43,016 bases of DNA from Marinobacter sp. B9-2 (GCA_003030785.1 PYVH01000019.1:1-43016); one strand, 5' to 3'. Shown: positions 32,446-42,083, counted from the stretch's first letter. The notes: a model not told the origin generated them from the sequence alone. A program made the numbers and translations.

Positions 32446-33918
32446 ATGATTGTTAACCAACCCCGCCCCCGCACGCTCCCGGCACTGGCCATCACCGCCC
32501 TGCTGGCACTGTTGCTTGTCTCCTTGCCGACTCATGCCCAGGAAAGCAGGCTACCGAGCATTGGCGGCGCTGGTGGAGGCCTGATTGCGGGCCAACAGGA
32601 ATCGGATATCGGGCAGCAGGTTATGGTGTCGATCCGACGTTCAGCACCGAGGATCAGTGACCCGCTGGTCTATGATTACCTGAGCGCCATCACCTATCGT
32701 CTCGTGCCCTCGGCGCCACTCCAGAACCGGGACCTGACCCTTGCGCTGATCGACAGCCCAGCTATCAATGCGTTTGCCGTGCCCGGTGGCATCGTTGGTG
32801 TTAACGGCGGCCTGTTCCTTAATGCCGCCACCGAGCAACAATTTGCCTCGGTCCTGGCCCACGAGCTTGCCCATCTTAGCCAGCGGCATTTTGCCCGGCG
32901 CATGGAACAGCAGGAAACGAGCGCGCCCCTCACACTGGCGGGCATGATCGCCGGCATCGTGCTGTCCGCGGTCACCCAGTCGGACATTGGCTTCGCCGCC
33001 ATTGCCGGTACCCAGGCCCTGGCAGCCCAGAATATGCTCGCCTACAGCCGTGCCCATGAGCAGGAAGCCGACCGGGTCGGGCTCGACATTCTGGCCAGCG
33101 CCGGAATGGACCCCCGCGGCATGCCGGAAATGTTTGAAATCATGATGCGCCAGAACCGAATGCAGGGAAATCGCCTGCCCGAGTACCTGTCCACACACCC
33201 GTTGACCCAGAGCCGCGTGGCCGACACCCGCAGCCGTGCTGAACAGTACCCGGACGAAAACATCAGGGACGGCCAGGAGTATCACCTGATGCGCAGCCGG
33301 TTGCAGGTGCACTACGCGCCCTCACCCGACGTTGCCGTGGAGACCTTCGAGGCCTACCTCGATCGACCTGACGTCCAGAGAAACGACGCTATCCGGTACG
33401 GCTTGTCCGTGGCCTATCTCGAAGACAGGCAATACGACAAGGCAGTGAACATACTGAACGATCTGCTGGCGAAGAATCCGGGCCGGATTACCTTCCAGGT
33501 GACCCTGGCGGAAGTCAGGCTGGCACAAAATCGCATGGACGAGGCACGGGCCATCCTGAAGGACGCGCTGGCGAGGAACCCGGGGAACTATCCGATCACC
33601 TACACCCTGGCCCGCACCGAAATAGCCGACGGCAATGGCGCCGCAGCGGCGGAATACCTCAAACAACTGACACGGCAGTTGCCAGGTCAGGAACACCTCT
33701 GGCTGAAACTCGCCGAGGCAGAGGGTATGGCAAGGAACATTGTCGGCGTGCATCGTGCCCGTGCAGAATACGATGTCCTGATGGGCGACCTGGAATCGGC
33801 CCAGCGTCAGCTCAGGCAGGCGCAGGAGAAGTTGCCGGCGGGTGCGCCGCAGCGGCAGATTGTGACCGAGCGGCTGGCGGAAATCACCAACCGCCTGCAC
33901 GCCCGGGCCAACAGCTGA
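32446..33918 (+). CDS. bepA: periplasmic M48 metalloprotease and chaperone BepA
   Basis: 490 residues. A Sec signal ends near residue 31 (THA). The M48 core includes the zinc site HELAH in FASVLAHELAHLSQRHFA and the third ligand in YSRAHEQEADRVGLDIL. A second half from about residue 290 contains TPR repeats (DDRQYDKAVNILNDLLAKNP-like units), as in BepA/YfgC. The enzyme helps LptD assembly and removes misfolded barrel proteins, which complements BamC encoded nearby. It ends next to the nadA stop without overlap. Confidence 0.94.
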   Translation: MIVNQPRPRTLPALAITALLALLLVSLPTHAQESRLPSIGGAGGGLIAGQQESDIGQQVMVSIRRSAPRISDPLVYDYLSAITYRLVPSAPLQNRDLTLALIDSPAINAFAVPGGIVGVNGGLFLNAATEQQFASVLAHELAHLSQRHFARRMEQQETSAPLTLAGMIAGIVLSAVTQSDIGFAAIAGTQALAAQNMLAYSRAHEQEADRVGLDILASAGMDPRGMPEMFEIMMRQNRMQGNRLPEYLSTHPLTQSRVADTRSRAEQYPDENIRDGQEYHLMRSRLQVHYAPSPDVAVETFEAYLDRPDVQRNDAIRYGLSVAYLEDRQYDKAVNILNDLLAKNPGRITFQVTLAEVRLAQNRMDEARAILKDALARNPGNYPITYTLARTEIADGNGAAAAEYLKQLTRQLPGQEHLWLKLAEAEGMARNIVGVHRARAEYDVLMGDLESAQRQLRQAQEKLPAGAPQRQIVTERLAEITNRLHARANS

Positions 33919-34980
33919 TCAGGCGTTGCCAGCAGCCTTGAGATTCATATTGGCGGTGAAGTCCAGCATGCGCTGAAGAGGCTGCAGTGCTTTCTCTCTC
34001 AGTTCCGGATCCACAAGCACTTCCTGGTCGCCCCGCTCCAGCACCTGCAACAGATTCTGCAGGCCGTTCATGGCCATCCAGGGGCAATGGGCGCAGCTAC
34101 GGCAGGTAGCTCCATTGCCTGCAGTGGGCGCTTCAATCAGCGTTTTGTTCGGAGCCAGCTGCTGCATCTTGTAGAAGATGCCGTTGTCAGTGGCAACGAT
34201 GAACTTTTCGTTGGGCAAGGTCTGGACAGCGTGAATCAGCTGTGAGGTTGAACCCACAACATCCGCCATCTCGACCACGGCATCCGGTGATTCCGGGTGG
34301 ACCAGTACCGCCGCGTCCGGATACAGGGCCTTCAGATCCTCCAGCCCGCGGGATTTAAACTCTTCATGGACAATGCAGGAACCGTCCCAGAGCAGCATAT
34401 CCGCGCCTGTGGTTTTCTGGACGTAGTGCCCCAGATGCTTGTCCGGCGCCCAGAGGATTTTCTCGCCGCGGGCGTCCAGATCTTCAACAATGGCCTGGGC
34501 ACAGCTTGAGGTGACGACCCAGTCTGCCCTCGCTTTCACCGCAGCGGAGGTATTGGCATACACCACAACCGTACGGTCTGAGTGCTGGTCGCAAAACTCG
34601 GCGAACTCGTCTGCAGGACAACCCACATCGAGGGAGCAGGTTGCCTCAAGCGTTGGCATCAGAACACGCTTTTCCGGGTTCAGGATCTTCGCGGTTTCAC
34701 CCATGAACCTTACGCCCGCCACCACGACCGTGGAAGCCGGATGCTGGTTGCCAAACCGGGCCATCTCCAGGGAATCCGCAACACAGCCGCCGGTTTCTTC
34801 GGCAAGGCGCTGAATATCGGGGTCGGTGTAGTAATGGGCCACAAGCACCGCATCCTGACCCTTCAGGGCCGATTTGATGCGAGCCTCCAGCTCGGACTTT
34901 TCGTCCTCGCTGAGCGGCTTTGGCTCGGCGGCATGGGCCAGGTGTTCTTGAACAAGGATACGGTCTTCGGCGTATGTCAT
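33919..34980 (-). CDS. nadA: quinolinate synthase NadA
   Basis: 353 residues from the ATG at 34980. A consensus -10 TATAAT at 35017-35012 puts transcription start near 35005, so the upstream ATGs at 35013 and 35025 would be outside the mRNA. The three [4Fe-4S] cysteines are in [23 protein letters not shown] and [14 protein letters not shown]. Other family features: [21 protein letters not shown] and [16 protein letters not shown]. It makes quinolinate from iminoaspartate and dihydroxyacetone phosphate for NAD. It is monocistronic and converges on bepA. Confidence 0.96.
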   Translation of the reverse strand: MTYAEDRILVQEHLAHAAEPKPLSEDEKSELEARIKSALKGQDAVLVAHYYTDPDIQRLAEETGGCVADSLEMARFGNQHPASTVVVAGVRFMGETAKILNPEKRVLMPTLEATCSLDVGCPADEFAEFCDQHSDRTVVVYANTSAAVKARADWVVTSSCAQAIVEDLDARGEKILWAPDKHLGHYVQKTTGADMLLWDGSCIVHEEFKSRGLEDLKALYPDAAVLVHPESPDAVVEMADVVGSTSQLIHAVQTLPNEKFIVATDNGIFYKMQQLAPNKTLIEAPTAGNGATCRSCAHCPWMAMNGLQNLLQVLERGDQEVLVDPELREKALQPLQRMLDFTANMNLKAAGNA

Positions 34981-35011
34981 TACTGCGTCTCTGTATTGCG
35001 TGAACCGGGGC

Positions 35012-35017
35012 ATTATA
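35012..35017 (-). promoter_or_regulatory. -10 element of nadA
   Basis: A perfect TATAAT on the minus strand. The -35 region 17 bp upstream (ATTAAG-like) is weak, so an activator or the extended region may matter. This element decides the nadA start. Confidence 0.55.
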
Positions 35018-35115
35018 GCATTCACGCCCCGGCCTTAATGTTTCTGAAACAGTGCTATCACAAACTTGTGATTGCTTTTTCTGTTACCTGTTTACCTAGG
35101 TAGGAACGTATACGC

Positions 35116-35144
35116 AAAAAAAAAGAGCCCGGAGGCTCTTTTTT
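35116..35144. terminator. bidirectional terminator between nadA and tRNA-Lys
   Basis: AAAAAAAAAGAGCC-CGGA-GGCTCTTTTTT gives a GC-rich stem with A and T tracts on both sides. It can end the tRNA-Lys transcript on the minus strand. Confidence 0.85.
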
Positions 35145-35171
35145 CACAAAAACCCGAAGGTTCCTGTTATT

Positions 35172-35247
35172 TGGTGGGTCGTGAAGGATTCGAACCTTCG
35201 ACCAATTGGTTAAAAGCCAACTGCTCTACCAACTGAGCTAACGACCC
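35172..35247 (-). tRNA. tRNA-Lys (TTT), copy 1
   Basis: 76 bases with encoded CCA. Acceptor GGGTCGT/ACGACCC, anticodon stem TTGGC... with loop CTTTTAA (anticodon TTT), T arm GAAGG-TTCGAAT-CCTTC. It reads AAA and AAG. It is the promoter-distal copy of three identical genes. Confidence 0.97.
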
Positions 35248-35314
35248 TGAACTGCTACTGAAGCCGAGGCTTCAATCCATACCGAATGACTCAGCCCACC
35301 CGGTATTTTGTGTT

Positions 35315-35390
35315 TGGTGGGTCGTGAAGGATTCGAACCTTCGACCAATTGGTTAAAAGCCAACTGCTCTACCAACTGAGCTAACGACCC
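35315..35390 (-). tRNA. tRNA-Lys (TTT), copy 2
   Basis: Identical in all 76 bases to copies 1 and 3, with encoded CCA. Spacers on both sides are identical to each other. Confidence 0.97.
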
Positions 35391-35457
35391 TGAACTGCTA
35401 CTGAAGCCGAGGCTTCAATCCATACCGAATGACTCAGCCCACCCGGTATTTTGTGTT

Positions 35458-35533
35458 TGGTGGGTCGTGAAGGATTCGAACCTTCGACCAATTGGTTAAA
35501 AGCCAACTGCTCTACCAACTGAGCTAACGACCC
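35458..35533 (-). tRNA. tRNA-Lys (TTT), copy 3, promoter-proximal
   Basis: Identical in sequence to the other two. Its 5' end is about 7 bases after the predicted transcription start. Confidence 0.97.
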
Positions 35534-35546
35534 AAACGAGGCGCAT

Positions 35547-35574
35547 ATAGTAATGATTTTTGGCCGTTGATCAA
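35547..35574 (-). promoter_or_regulatory. promoter of the tRNA-Lys array
   Basis: TTGATC (35574-35569) and TACTAT (35552-35547) with a 16-bp spacer on the minus strand. The bases after the -10 are GC-rich (ATGCGCCTC), the discriminator type linked to stringent control of stable RNA genes. Confidence 0.6.
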
Positions 35575-35618
35575 CCCCTTTTTCTCAGGTTTCTCAACAT
35601 TTTTGCCGCGTCCGGCAA

Positions 35619-36365
35619 TCAGCTGTTCTGGGACTCCAGAAACTTCCTGGCCAGGTCGGCAGCGCTGCTGGAGGGGTAATCCTCAATCACGGCTTGCATG
35701 CTGCGTCGGGCCTGTTTCTCTTCACCCAGCCGATCATGGGTCACACCCAGCTTGTAGACAGCATCCGGTGCCTTGCGGTGATCAGCAAAACGGGTAGCAA
35801 CAATGGTGAATGCCTGCTTTGCCTGTTCCAGCTGCGGCTTGACCAGATACACCTCACCCAGCCAGTAATAGGCGTTAACCGTCAGATCACCCTCCGGATA
35901 TTCATCAATGAACTCGTATATCCGGCTGATCGCCTCATCGTATTTTTTCTGGTTACGGATCAGGTCCTGAATCTGTTCGTAGGCCTTTCGCTCCTCAGCA
36001 CTCGGCTGACGATATTCCCTGGCCTCCGGAGCGGATCCGGACGCTGTGGAACCCGGACTGGTGCCGGTTTCCGGCGCCGGCTGCGATGCAACCTTTTCCG
36101 ACAGGTCCAGAATACGCTGGTCCAGATCGATATAGCGGTCACGCCCCTGTTGCTGCAGGCGGTTAATCAGGTGTCTCTGCTCCTCGACTTCGCCCTGGAG
36201 CCGCCTGACTTCACCCTGAAGCTGCTGGATCATGTAGAACAGCTCAGCCGTCGCCTGGCTACTATTGGCGTTGCGCTGACTGTCCTGAGCTGATTGCGCC
36301 AGGGCAACTCCCGCCTGCCCGAGGGCAAGCGGAAGCACCACTGTCGCCATGAGGATTTTTCTCAT
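35619..36365 (-). CDS. cpoB: Tol-Pal accessory protein CpoB (YbgF)
   Basis: 248 residues from the ATG at 36365, preceded by AGGAAGG; a longer start at 36431 would run into pal and lacks support. Residues 1-24 are a Sec signal. Residues about 40-85 form a coiled coil used for trimerisation (MIQQLQGEVRRLQGEVEEQR). The C-terminal half has three TPR units (YEFIDEYPEGDLTVNAYYWL and following). CpoB links outer-membrane constriction by Tol-Pal with cell-wall synthesis by PBP1B in the periplasm. It is the last gene of the tol-pal operon, 16 bp after pal. Confidence 0.95.
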   Translation of the reverse strand: MRKILMATVVLPLALGQAGVALAQSAQDSQRNANSSQATAELFYMIQQLQGEVRRLQGEVEEQRHLINRLQQQGRDRYIDLDQRILDLSEKVASQPAPETGTSPGSTASGSAPEAREYRQPSAEERKAYEQIQDLIRNQKKYDEAISRIYEFIDEYPEGDLTVNAYYWLGEVYLVKPQLEQAKQAFTIVATRFADHRKAPDAVYKLGVTHDRLGEEKQARRSMQAVIEDYPSSSAADLARKFLESQNS

Positions 36366-36381
36366 GGTCCTTCCTGTGTGA

Positions 36382-36954
36382 TTACTCAAATACGAGTTCC
36401 ACACGACGGTTCTGGGCCCACGCACTTTCACTGGAGCCCATCACTGCCGGCTTCTCTTCGCCATAGCTTACGGTTTCGAGCTGGCCACGTGAAGCGCCAT
36501 TGACGATCAGGAACCGCTGTACCGCGTTGGCACGACGTTCGCCCAGAGCCAGGTTGTATTCCTTGGTGCCGCGCTCATCGGCGTGACCTTCAATACGCAC
36601 GTTCTGACCCGGGTTATTGGCGAGGAACCGAGCGTGGGCCACCAGCACGTCGCGGGCCTCCTGCTTGATTTCTGCCGTGTCAAAATCAAAGTAGAAGGTG
36701 GTGACTTCGCGCAGGGCCTGCTGCTCGGCCTGTTCGCGCGCAGCCATGCGCTCTTCTTCGGTCATGGCTGACGAAGAAACGCCATCCTGGTCATCACCGC
36801 CATAAACAGTGGAGCCACCTTCCTGGTCGACCGCAGCAACATCGGAGCCGTACTCACCGCCTTCCTCTGAGGTACCACCGGTGGAGCTACAGCCAGCGAC
36901 CAGACCGACAGACAGCAACAGTGCGAATGCTTTTGATTGAGCCGAAAAATTCAT
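36382..36954 (-). CDS. pal: peptidoglycan-associated lipoprotein Pal
   Basis: 190 residues. The lipobox is LVAGC at residue 22. A Gly/Ser/Glu-rich linker (residues about 23-80) is followed by an OmpA-like domain with FYFDFDTAEIKQEARDVL and the peptidoglycan-binding NVRIEGHADERGTKEYNLAL segment. Pal sits in the outer membrane, binds peptidoglycan and TolB, and keeps the envelope attached during division. It follows tolB by 67 bp; that gap has a GCCGG/CCGGC hairpin but no T run. Confidence 0.97.
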   Translation of the reverse strand: MNFSAQSKAFALLLSVGLVAGCSSTGGTSEEGGEYGSDVAAVDQEGGSTVYGGDDQDGVSSSAMTEEERMAAREQAEQQALREVTTFYFDFDTAEIKQEARDVLVAHARFLANNPGQNVRIEGHADERGTKEYNLALGERRANAVQRFLIVNGASRGQLETVSYGEEKPAVMGSSESAWAQNRRVELVFE

Positions 36955-37021
36955 AGTTCTTTCCTTTCAGTTGATTGGCTTATTTACGTGATTAATTGCT
37001 GACGCCGGAAAAGCCCGGCAA

Positions 37022-38335
37022 TCAACGTACCAAAGGCCCCCAGGCGGGGTCCCGGACATCGCCTTCGGATGCCGGCAGGCTGTAGGCTGCCCCACCATCC
37101 GCGGAAATAACCGTGAGCACGTTGGTGCCGTTCTGCCGGGTAGCGTAGATCAGCATCCGGCCGTTGGGCGCAACACTGGGAGACTCATCAGACTCCGTCC
37201 GGGTAAGGATGGACTCCTCTCCGGTTTTCAGTTCGGTACGGGCGATGTGGAATGCCCGATCCCGCTGGTGAACGTAATACACATACTCTCCGTCATTGTC
37301 GGGCCTCGGCCGGGCGTTGTAACGGCTACCGAAGGTAATACGACGGGGCTCAGCCCCTGGTGTTTCCATATGGTAGATCTGGGGCCCGCCTGAGCGATCC
37401 GAAGTGAAGAAAATTCCCTCGCCACTGGCGTCATAGGTCGGTTCGGTATCGATGGCCCAGTGGCTGGTGAGTTTGGTCAGTTGCCGATTGTCCAGGTTCA
37501 TCCGGTAGATTTCGGCGTTGCCATCCTTTGAAAGGGTCATCAGCAGCGACCTGCCGTCGTCGGACCAGGCCGGCGCGGAGTTCAGCCCCGGAAAATCGGC
37601 CACCTTGCTACGCTTCCCGGTCGCAAGTTCATGAACAAAAATAACCGGCTTTCCAGTTTCGAACGAGACATAGGCCAGCTTCTCACCATCCGGTGACCAG
37701 GCCGGAGACAAAATGGGCTCCTGGCTTTCCAGGCGTATCCTGGCTCGCTTGCCATCGACATCACTGACCTGAAGCCGGTAACGGGGCTTGCCATTGGCGG
37801 TATCCAACGTCACGTAAGCCAACTTGGTTGAAAAAGCGCCGGGCACGCCAGTGATCGCCTCATAGACCTTGTCGCTTATGTGGTGCGCAAGAGAGCACAT
37901 GTTGGAAGCAGGTGCAGCCGCTGTCTCGCCAAGAATCCTTTCTTCGCGGTTTACATCGAACAGCTCATACCGCGCCTGGACACGATCACCGCTGCGGGTG
38001 AGCGCACCAACCAGGACGTAGCGCTGGCCGAGCAGACGCCAGTCGCGGAAATACACTTCTTCACGCCTGGATGGCAGACTCAGCATTTTCTCCGGAGGCA
38101 GGGTACGAAACTCCCCTGTCATGGTCAGATCGGCCTGAACAATACTGCCGACCTTGTCCCCAGCCGGCATTTGGCCAGACTCGGCGAAGGGCACCACCGC
38201 GACAGGAATGGCAGAATCCGCACCCTCGGTGATCCGGATCAACAGCTCAGCGCGGGCTCCTGACACCACAAAGAAGATCAGGGCAATGGCGGTGAGCAAC
38301 GCTCTGGACGGTTTATACCAAATCCGATGTGTCAT
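37022..38335 (-). CDS. tolB: Tol-Pal protein TolB
   Basis: 437 residues. Residues 1-29 are a Sec signal (cleavage after ARA). An N-terminal alpha/beta domain (VAVVPFAESGQ to about residue 165) carries the TolA-binding region. A six-bladed beta-propeller follows, with repeats such as PAWSPDGEKLAYVSFETG, PAWSDDGRSLLMTLSKDG and PSVAPNGRMLIYATR. It binds Pal and TolA in the periplasm. It comes 16 bp after tolA in the operon. Confidence 0.97.
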   Translation of the reverse strand: MTHRIWYKPSRALLTAIALIFFVVSGARAELLIRITEGADSAIPVAVVPFAESGQMPAGDKVGSIVQADLTMTGEFRTLPPEKMLSLPSRREEVYFRDWRLLGQRYVLVGALTRSGDRVQARYELFDVNREERILGETAAAPASNMCSLAHHISDKVYEAITGVPGAFSTKLAYVTLDTANGKPRYRLQVSDVDGKRARIRLESQEPILSPAWSPDGEKLAYVSFETGKPVIFVHELATGKRSKVADFPGLNSAPAWSDDGRSLLMTLSKDGNAEIYRMNLDNRQLTKLTSHWAIDTEPTYDASGEGIFFTSDRSGGPQIYHMETPGAEPRRITFGSRYNARPRPDNDGEYVYYVHQRDRAFHIARTELKTGEESILTRTESDESPSVAPNGRMLIYATRQNGTNVLTVISADGGAAYSLPASEGDVRDPAWGPLVR

Positions 38336-38351
38336 GGTGTTATCCGTATCC

Positions 38352-39389
38352 TTATCTCAACCGGCGTGGGTTGAATTCAATCGTAAACTGTCGGAAATAC
38401 CGCTCAAAGGTATCCCGATCATTGGGTATCGGGTAACGGCTCAGTGAGCGCACCGCTCCCAGAGCGGAATTATCAAACGCAGTGTTGCCACTGCTGCTGA
38501 CCAGACGTACACCGGAAAGCTCGCCGGTTGGCAACAGGGTAATCTGGAGCCGCGCGGTCATGTTTTCCGTGGCCGACGATGGCGGATACCACGCCTGGCT
38601 CAATCGCTCCCGGATCAGTGCCTGGTACTTCTCGCTCTCCGACAGCATCTGAGCTTCCCGGGCCTTCGCGGCAGCGGCCTCCTGCCGGCGACGGGCTTCC
38701 TCTTCCCGAGCCCGCTGGGCCGCCTCGGCCTGGGCCTCGAGCTGCTGCTCCCGAAGCTTTCGCTCTGCCTCTTCACGCTTGCGCTCAGCTTCCTGGCGGG
38801 CCAACTCTTCCTGGCGCTTGCGCTCCGCATCTTCACGCTTGCGCTGTTCTTCCTGTCTGCGCTTCTCTTCTTCGGCCTTTCGTCTGGCCTCTTCCTGACG
38901 GCGCTTCTGTTCCTCGGCTTTCTGTCGAGCACGCTCCTTGGCTTCCGCTTCCGCCTTTTTACGAGCCGCTTCGTCTTCACGGGCTTTCTGAGCTTCCCGT
39001 TCCTTCGCCGCGGCTTCCTGGCGTTCCTGCTCTTTCTGCTGCTGAAGTCGTTTCTGTTCTTCCTGGCGCTTCTGCTCGGCAATGCGACGGGCTTCTTCCT
39101 CTTGCCTCTGACGCTCTGCTTCTTCCTGCCGGCGCTGATCTTCGGCACGGCGCTCTTCATCACGCTTCTGCTGATCGACGGGGTCCACCACCGGGCTTGG
39201 CTCTGGCTCCTGCTGGGTAATCAACCGTGCCGATATGCTTCTGGGAGAAGGCTCCTCAACAGGACTGGTCCATGACCAGCCCGCCAGCGCGATCCCCAGA
39301 ATCAGCAGGTGCAGCGTTACCGAAAGCGCCACCGGTGATTTCCAGGGTGGCACTCCGGTTGTGGTTACTTCGCGCTGGTGATCTCTCAC
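38352..39389 (-). CDS. tolA: Tol-Pal protein TolA
   Basis: 345 residues. A single N-terminal membrane helix (about residues 19-42) contains the SVTLH (S-x3-H) motif that contacts TolQ and TolR. Residues about 70-245 are a long charged helix of Glu, Arg, Lys, Gln and Ala repeats spanning the periplasm. The C-terminal domain (about 250-345) contains YPPSSATENMTARLQITLLPTG and ends in a TonB-like fold that binds TolB and Pal. The strongly repetitive middle gives long open frames on other strands that are not genes. Confidence 0.95.
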   Translation of the reverse strand: MRDHQREVTTTGVPPWKSPVALSVTLHLLILGIALAGWSWTSPVEEPSPRSISARLITQQEPEPSPVVDPVDQQKRDEERRAEDQRRQEEAERQRQEEEARRIAEQKRQEEQKRLQQQKEQERQEAAAKEREAQKAREDEAARKKAEAEAKERARQKAEEQKRRQEEARRKAEEEKRRQEEQRKREDAERKRQEELARQEAERKREEAERKLREQQLEAQAEAAQRAREEEARRRQEAAAAKAREAQMLSESEKYQALIRERLSQAWYPPSSATENMTARLQITLLPTGELSGVRLVSSSGNTAFDNSALGAVRSLSRYPIPNDRDTFERYFRQFTIEFNPRRLR

Positions 39390-39411
39390 AACACACCTGC
39401 CCGCACTGGTC

Positions 39412-39858
39412 TCAATTGTCGTTCCGGGGTGATTCGGTAATCAGACCAATACTACTGGCCCCGGCACCCTGGAGTTCCGCCATAAGACGTACGACCCTGC
39501 CGTATTCAACATGTTCATCACCCCGAACGAGAATCTCGCTGGACGTTCTCTGGGACAGTATCTTGGCAATTTGTTCCCGAACCTCACCCAGAGACATCGG
39601 GTCACTGCCCTCATCACCAATCTCGACGTAGTACGCACCGTTCGCATCCACGGACACAATAATGGACTCAACATCCTTGTCGGCCTGGATCGGATCCGAG
39701 GTCGTCTGGGGCAGATCCACCTTGACCCCCTGGGTCAGCATCGGTGCCGTGACCATGAAAATAATCAGCAGCACCAGCATGACATCAATGTACGGAACCA
39801 CGTTGATCTCGGACATTGGTTTGCGCCGGTTTTCCGGCATCATTCCCATGCCTTTCAT
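39412..39858 (-). CDS. tolR: Tol-Pal protein TolR
   Basis: 148 residues. One N-terminal membrane helix in SEINVVPYIDVMLVLLIIFM, with the conserved proton-path Asp of the ExbD/TolR family in YIDVMLVLL. The rest (from about residue 45) is periplasmic. It forms the proton-driven motor with TolQ that energises TolA. The gene lies 46 bp after tolQ and 22 bp before tolA. Confidence 0.97.
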   Translation of the reverse strand: MKGMGMMPENRRKPMSEINVVPYIDVMLVLLIIFMVTAPMLTQGVKVDLPQTTSDPIQADKDVESIIVSVDANGAYYVEIGDEGSDPMSLGEVREQIAKILSQRTSSEILVRGDEHVEYGRVVRLMAELQGAGASSIGLITESPRNDN

Positions 39859-39904
39859 AAAGCAGCGCTCCTAAGCTGATCCCTGCCCATGCATTTCCCT
39901 GCCA

Positions 39905-40594
39905 TCATGCGGCACCCTTTTCGCTCTGGTGAACGCGACGATGGAGAATGCTGGAAAACTCATCGGCAAAGGTTTCATAGTTCTTCAGCAGTGCATCGGA
40001 CATGGCCGAGAAACGGTTGTAGGCAATAACCGCCGGTATTGCGGCGAAAAGGCCCATGGCAGTTGCAATCAGGGCCTCCGAAATGCCGGGCGCCACCGTG
40101 GCCAGGGTTGCCTGCTGAACCTGGGCCAGGCCGCGGAACGAGTTCATGATGCCCCAGACGGTACCAAACAAGCCGATGTAAGGGCTGGTGGAGCCAACGG
40201 TAGCCAGAAACGGCAGGCTGGCCTCAAGCCGCTCGTGCTCCCGAGAGAAGGCCACACGCATTGCCCGCTGGGTACCTTCCATAACCGCATCGGCATCCCG
40301 GCTTTGCTGGCGCAAACGGGAAAACTCCTTGAAGCCGGCCCGGAACAGGGACTCCATGCCGGAAAACGGCGTCGGATCGGCATTCACCTCCCGGTACAGC
40401 TGGCCCAGATCCATACCAGACCAGAAACGCTCTTCAAACGCCAGTTGAGCCCGCTTGGCTTTGCGGAATACCTGCAGACGCTGGAAAATCAACGCCCAGG
40501 ACATGACCGACGCCAGCGCCAGCAAAAGCATGACCAGTTGCACCAAGACACCGGCATTGGCAATGAGGTACCAGACTGAAAGTTCTGAATCCAC
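39905..40594 (-). CDS. tolQ: Tol-Pal protein TolQ
   Basis: 229 residues with three membrane helices (about residues 12-38, 133-158 and 168-195). The MotA/TolQ/ExbB signature is visible: FLATVGSTSPYIGLFGTVWG and ISEALIATAMGLFAAIPAVI. It forms the inner-membrane motor with TolR. The gene is 3 bp after ybgC. Confidence 0.97.
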   Translation of the reverse strand: MDSELSVWYLIANAGVLVQLVMLLLALASVMSWALIFQRLQVFRKAKRAQLAFEERFWSGMDLGQLYREVNADPTPFSGMESLFRAGFKEFSRLRQQSRDADAVMEGTQRAMRVAFSREHERLEASLPFLATVGSTSPYIGLFGTVWGIMNSFRGLAQVQQATLATVAPGISEALIATAMGLFAAIPAVIAYNRFSAMSDALLKNYETFADEFSSILHRRVHQSEKGAA

Positions 40595-40597
40595 TTC

Positions 40598-41068
40598 TTA
40601 CTCCTGGCTCGTTCTGTTTATCGTTTCAGTGGGCTGGACATTCCTGGCCAGCAATTCCTGCATGTTTTCCGGCAAACGCCGGGGGCGGCCGGTATCGAGC
40701 GCAACGCAGGCGACCCGCACATTGCTATCACTCAAAACCTTGCGGTCGGCGGCCCGCAGGACACGCTGCCGAAAATCCATCCATACCCGGCCAAACGCCA
40801 CCGGTTCGGCAGTGACAAGCAGCTCATCATCAAGCTTTGCGGCTACTGCGTAATGAATGTCCAGGCGCTGCACGACATAACTGATGTTGTCTGCCAGCCC
40901 CGCCCTGAGGCCGACTCCGCAACTGCGTACCCATTCGGTTCGGGCCCGCTCCATGTAATGGAGGTATTTGGCGTGAAATACGATGCCGCCGGCATCGGTG
41001 TCTTCAATATAGACCCGGATCGGCAGCTCGAACCTTGCCTCTGGCGCCTGTTCAACCAAAAAGATCAT
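40598..41068 (-). CDS. ybgC: acyl-CoA thioesterase YbgC
   Basis: 156 residues, a 4-hydroxybenzoyl-CoA thioesterase-type hotdog fold. The active site is [20 protein letters not shown], with the catalytic Asp, the loop and the His. Other segments: [12 protein letters not shown] and [21 protein letters not shown]. It hydrolyses acyl-CoA near the membrane and is usually the first gene of the tol-pal cluster. The start overlaps the ruvB end by 17 bases, which suggests coupling of the two operons. Confidence 0.95.
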   Translation of the reverse strand: MIFLVEQAPEARFELPIRVYIEDTDAGGIVFHAKYLHYMERARTEWVRSCGVGLRAGLADNISYVVQRLDIHYAVAAKLDDELLVTAEPVAFGRVWMDFRQRVLRAADRKVLSDSNVRVACVALDTGRPRRLPENMQELLARNVQPTETINRTSQE

Positions 41069-42083
41069 CCTCCCTGCCCGACTTCGGCGGAATGACGCCG
41101 AAATGCTGATAGGCGTTGGAGGTCACCATCCGTCCCCTAGGGGTTCGGACCATGTAACCCTGCTGGATCAGGAAGGGCTCAAGTACATCCTCAATGGTGC
41201 CGCGCTCTTCGCTGATCGCGGCGGCAAGGCTTTCAACCCCCACCGGGCCACCGTCGAACTTTTCGATCATGGCCAGGAGCAGACGCCGATCCATATGATC
41301 GAAACCCTGGTTATCCACTTTCAGCATGTTCAGGGCCTGATCAGCTATGTCAGACGTGATCCGACCGTCGGAGCGCACCTCCGCAAAATCCCGCACCCGA
41401 CGCAACAGCCGGTTGGCGATCCGTGGCGTGCCTCTTGAGCGACGGGCAATTTCAAACGCGCCTGCCTCATCAACGGCTACCGAAGACAGCCGCGCGGAGC
41501 GCAGAATGATGCTGGTGAGGTCTTCGGTGTTGTAGAACTCCAACCGCTGCACGATCCCGAAGCGGTCCCGCAAGGGCGATGTCAGCAATCCCGCACGGGT
41601 GGTGGCCCCTACAAGGGTGAACGGCGGCAAATCGAGCTTGATGGATCGGGCCGCCGGGCCCTCACCAATCATGATATCCAGCTGGTAATCTTCCATCGCC
41701 GGATAAAGGACTTCTTCGACGGCGGCGCTGAGACGGTGAATCTCGTCGATGAAGAGAACGTCACCTTCTTCAAGGTTGGTCAGCATGGCTGCCAGGTCTC
41801 CGGCTTTTTCAAGCACCGGACCTGAGGTTGTCTTGATAGACACGCCCATCTCGTTGGCGATGATATTGGCCAGCGTTGTCTTGCCCAGACCGGGCGGGCC
41901 AAAAATCAGAACGTGGTCCAGCGCTTCCTGACGGCCACGGGCAGCGGATATAAAAATATCCATCTGCTCACGAACCGTAGGCTGGCCAACATATTCAGCC
42001 AGCAGGGTCGGGCGAATGGCCCTGTCCTGTACTTCCTCGTATTCACCGGCCCGGGCCGAGATCAACCGGTCGGATTCGATCAT
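41052..42083 (-). CDS. ruvB: Holliday junction helicase motor RuvB
   Basis: 343 residues from the ATG at 42083, where the protein begins [10 protein letters not shown] as in RuvB of relatives, with GGTG 5 bases ahead; a GTG at 42122 would add 13 unconserved residues. Walker A is GPPGLGKTT and Walker B is LFIDEIH; the arginine finger region is [19 protein letters not shown] winged-helix domain (from about residue 250) ends in [17 protein letters not shown]. It drives branch migration with RuvA. It lies 132 bp after ruvA. Confidence 0.97.
   Translation of the reverse strand: MIESDRLISARAGEYEEVQDRAIRPTLLAEYVGQPTVREQMDIFISAARGRQEALDHVLIFGPPGLGKTTLANIIANEMGVSIKTTSGPVLEKAGDLAAMLTNLEEGDVLFIDEIHRLSAAVEEVLYPAMEDYQLDIMIGEGPAARSIKLDLPPFTLVGATTRAGLLTSPLRDRFGIVQRLEFYNTEDLTSIILRSARLSSVAVDEAGAFEIARRSRGTPRIANRLLRRVRDFAEVRSDGRITSDIADQALNMLKVDNQGFDHMDRRLLLAMIEKFDGGPVGVESLAAAISEERGTIEDVLEPFLIQQGYMVRTPRGRMVTSNAYQHFGVIPPKSGREDDLFG

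Larger units (their letters stand above)
35172..35533. repeat. tandem array of 143-bp units carrying tRNA-Lys
   Basis: The 76-bp tRNA-Lys gene and 67-bp spacer repeat without a mismatch (units at 35172 and 35315, then a third tRNA at 35458). Each spacer holds a TGAAGCC-GA-GGCTTCA hairpin, probably for processing of the precursor. Confidence 0.95.

Noticed and set aside
35172-35533. CRISPR-like array (repeats at regular distance)
   Set aside because: The repeats are tRNA-Lys genes and the spacers are identical, unlike CRISPR spacers.
36955-37021. Terminator between tolB and pal
   Set aside because: A GCCGG/CCGGC hairpin is present but no T run follows, and tolB and pal are normally co-transcribed.
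38579-39220. Long open frames opposite the tolA middle region
   Set aside because: They come from the repetitive Glu/Arg/Lys/Ala codons of the TolA helix.
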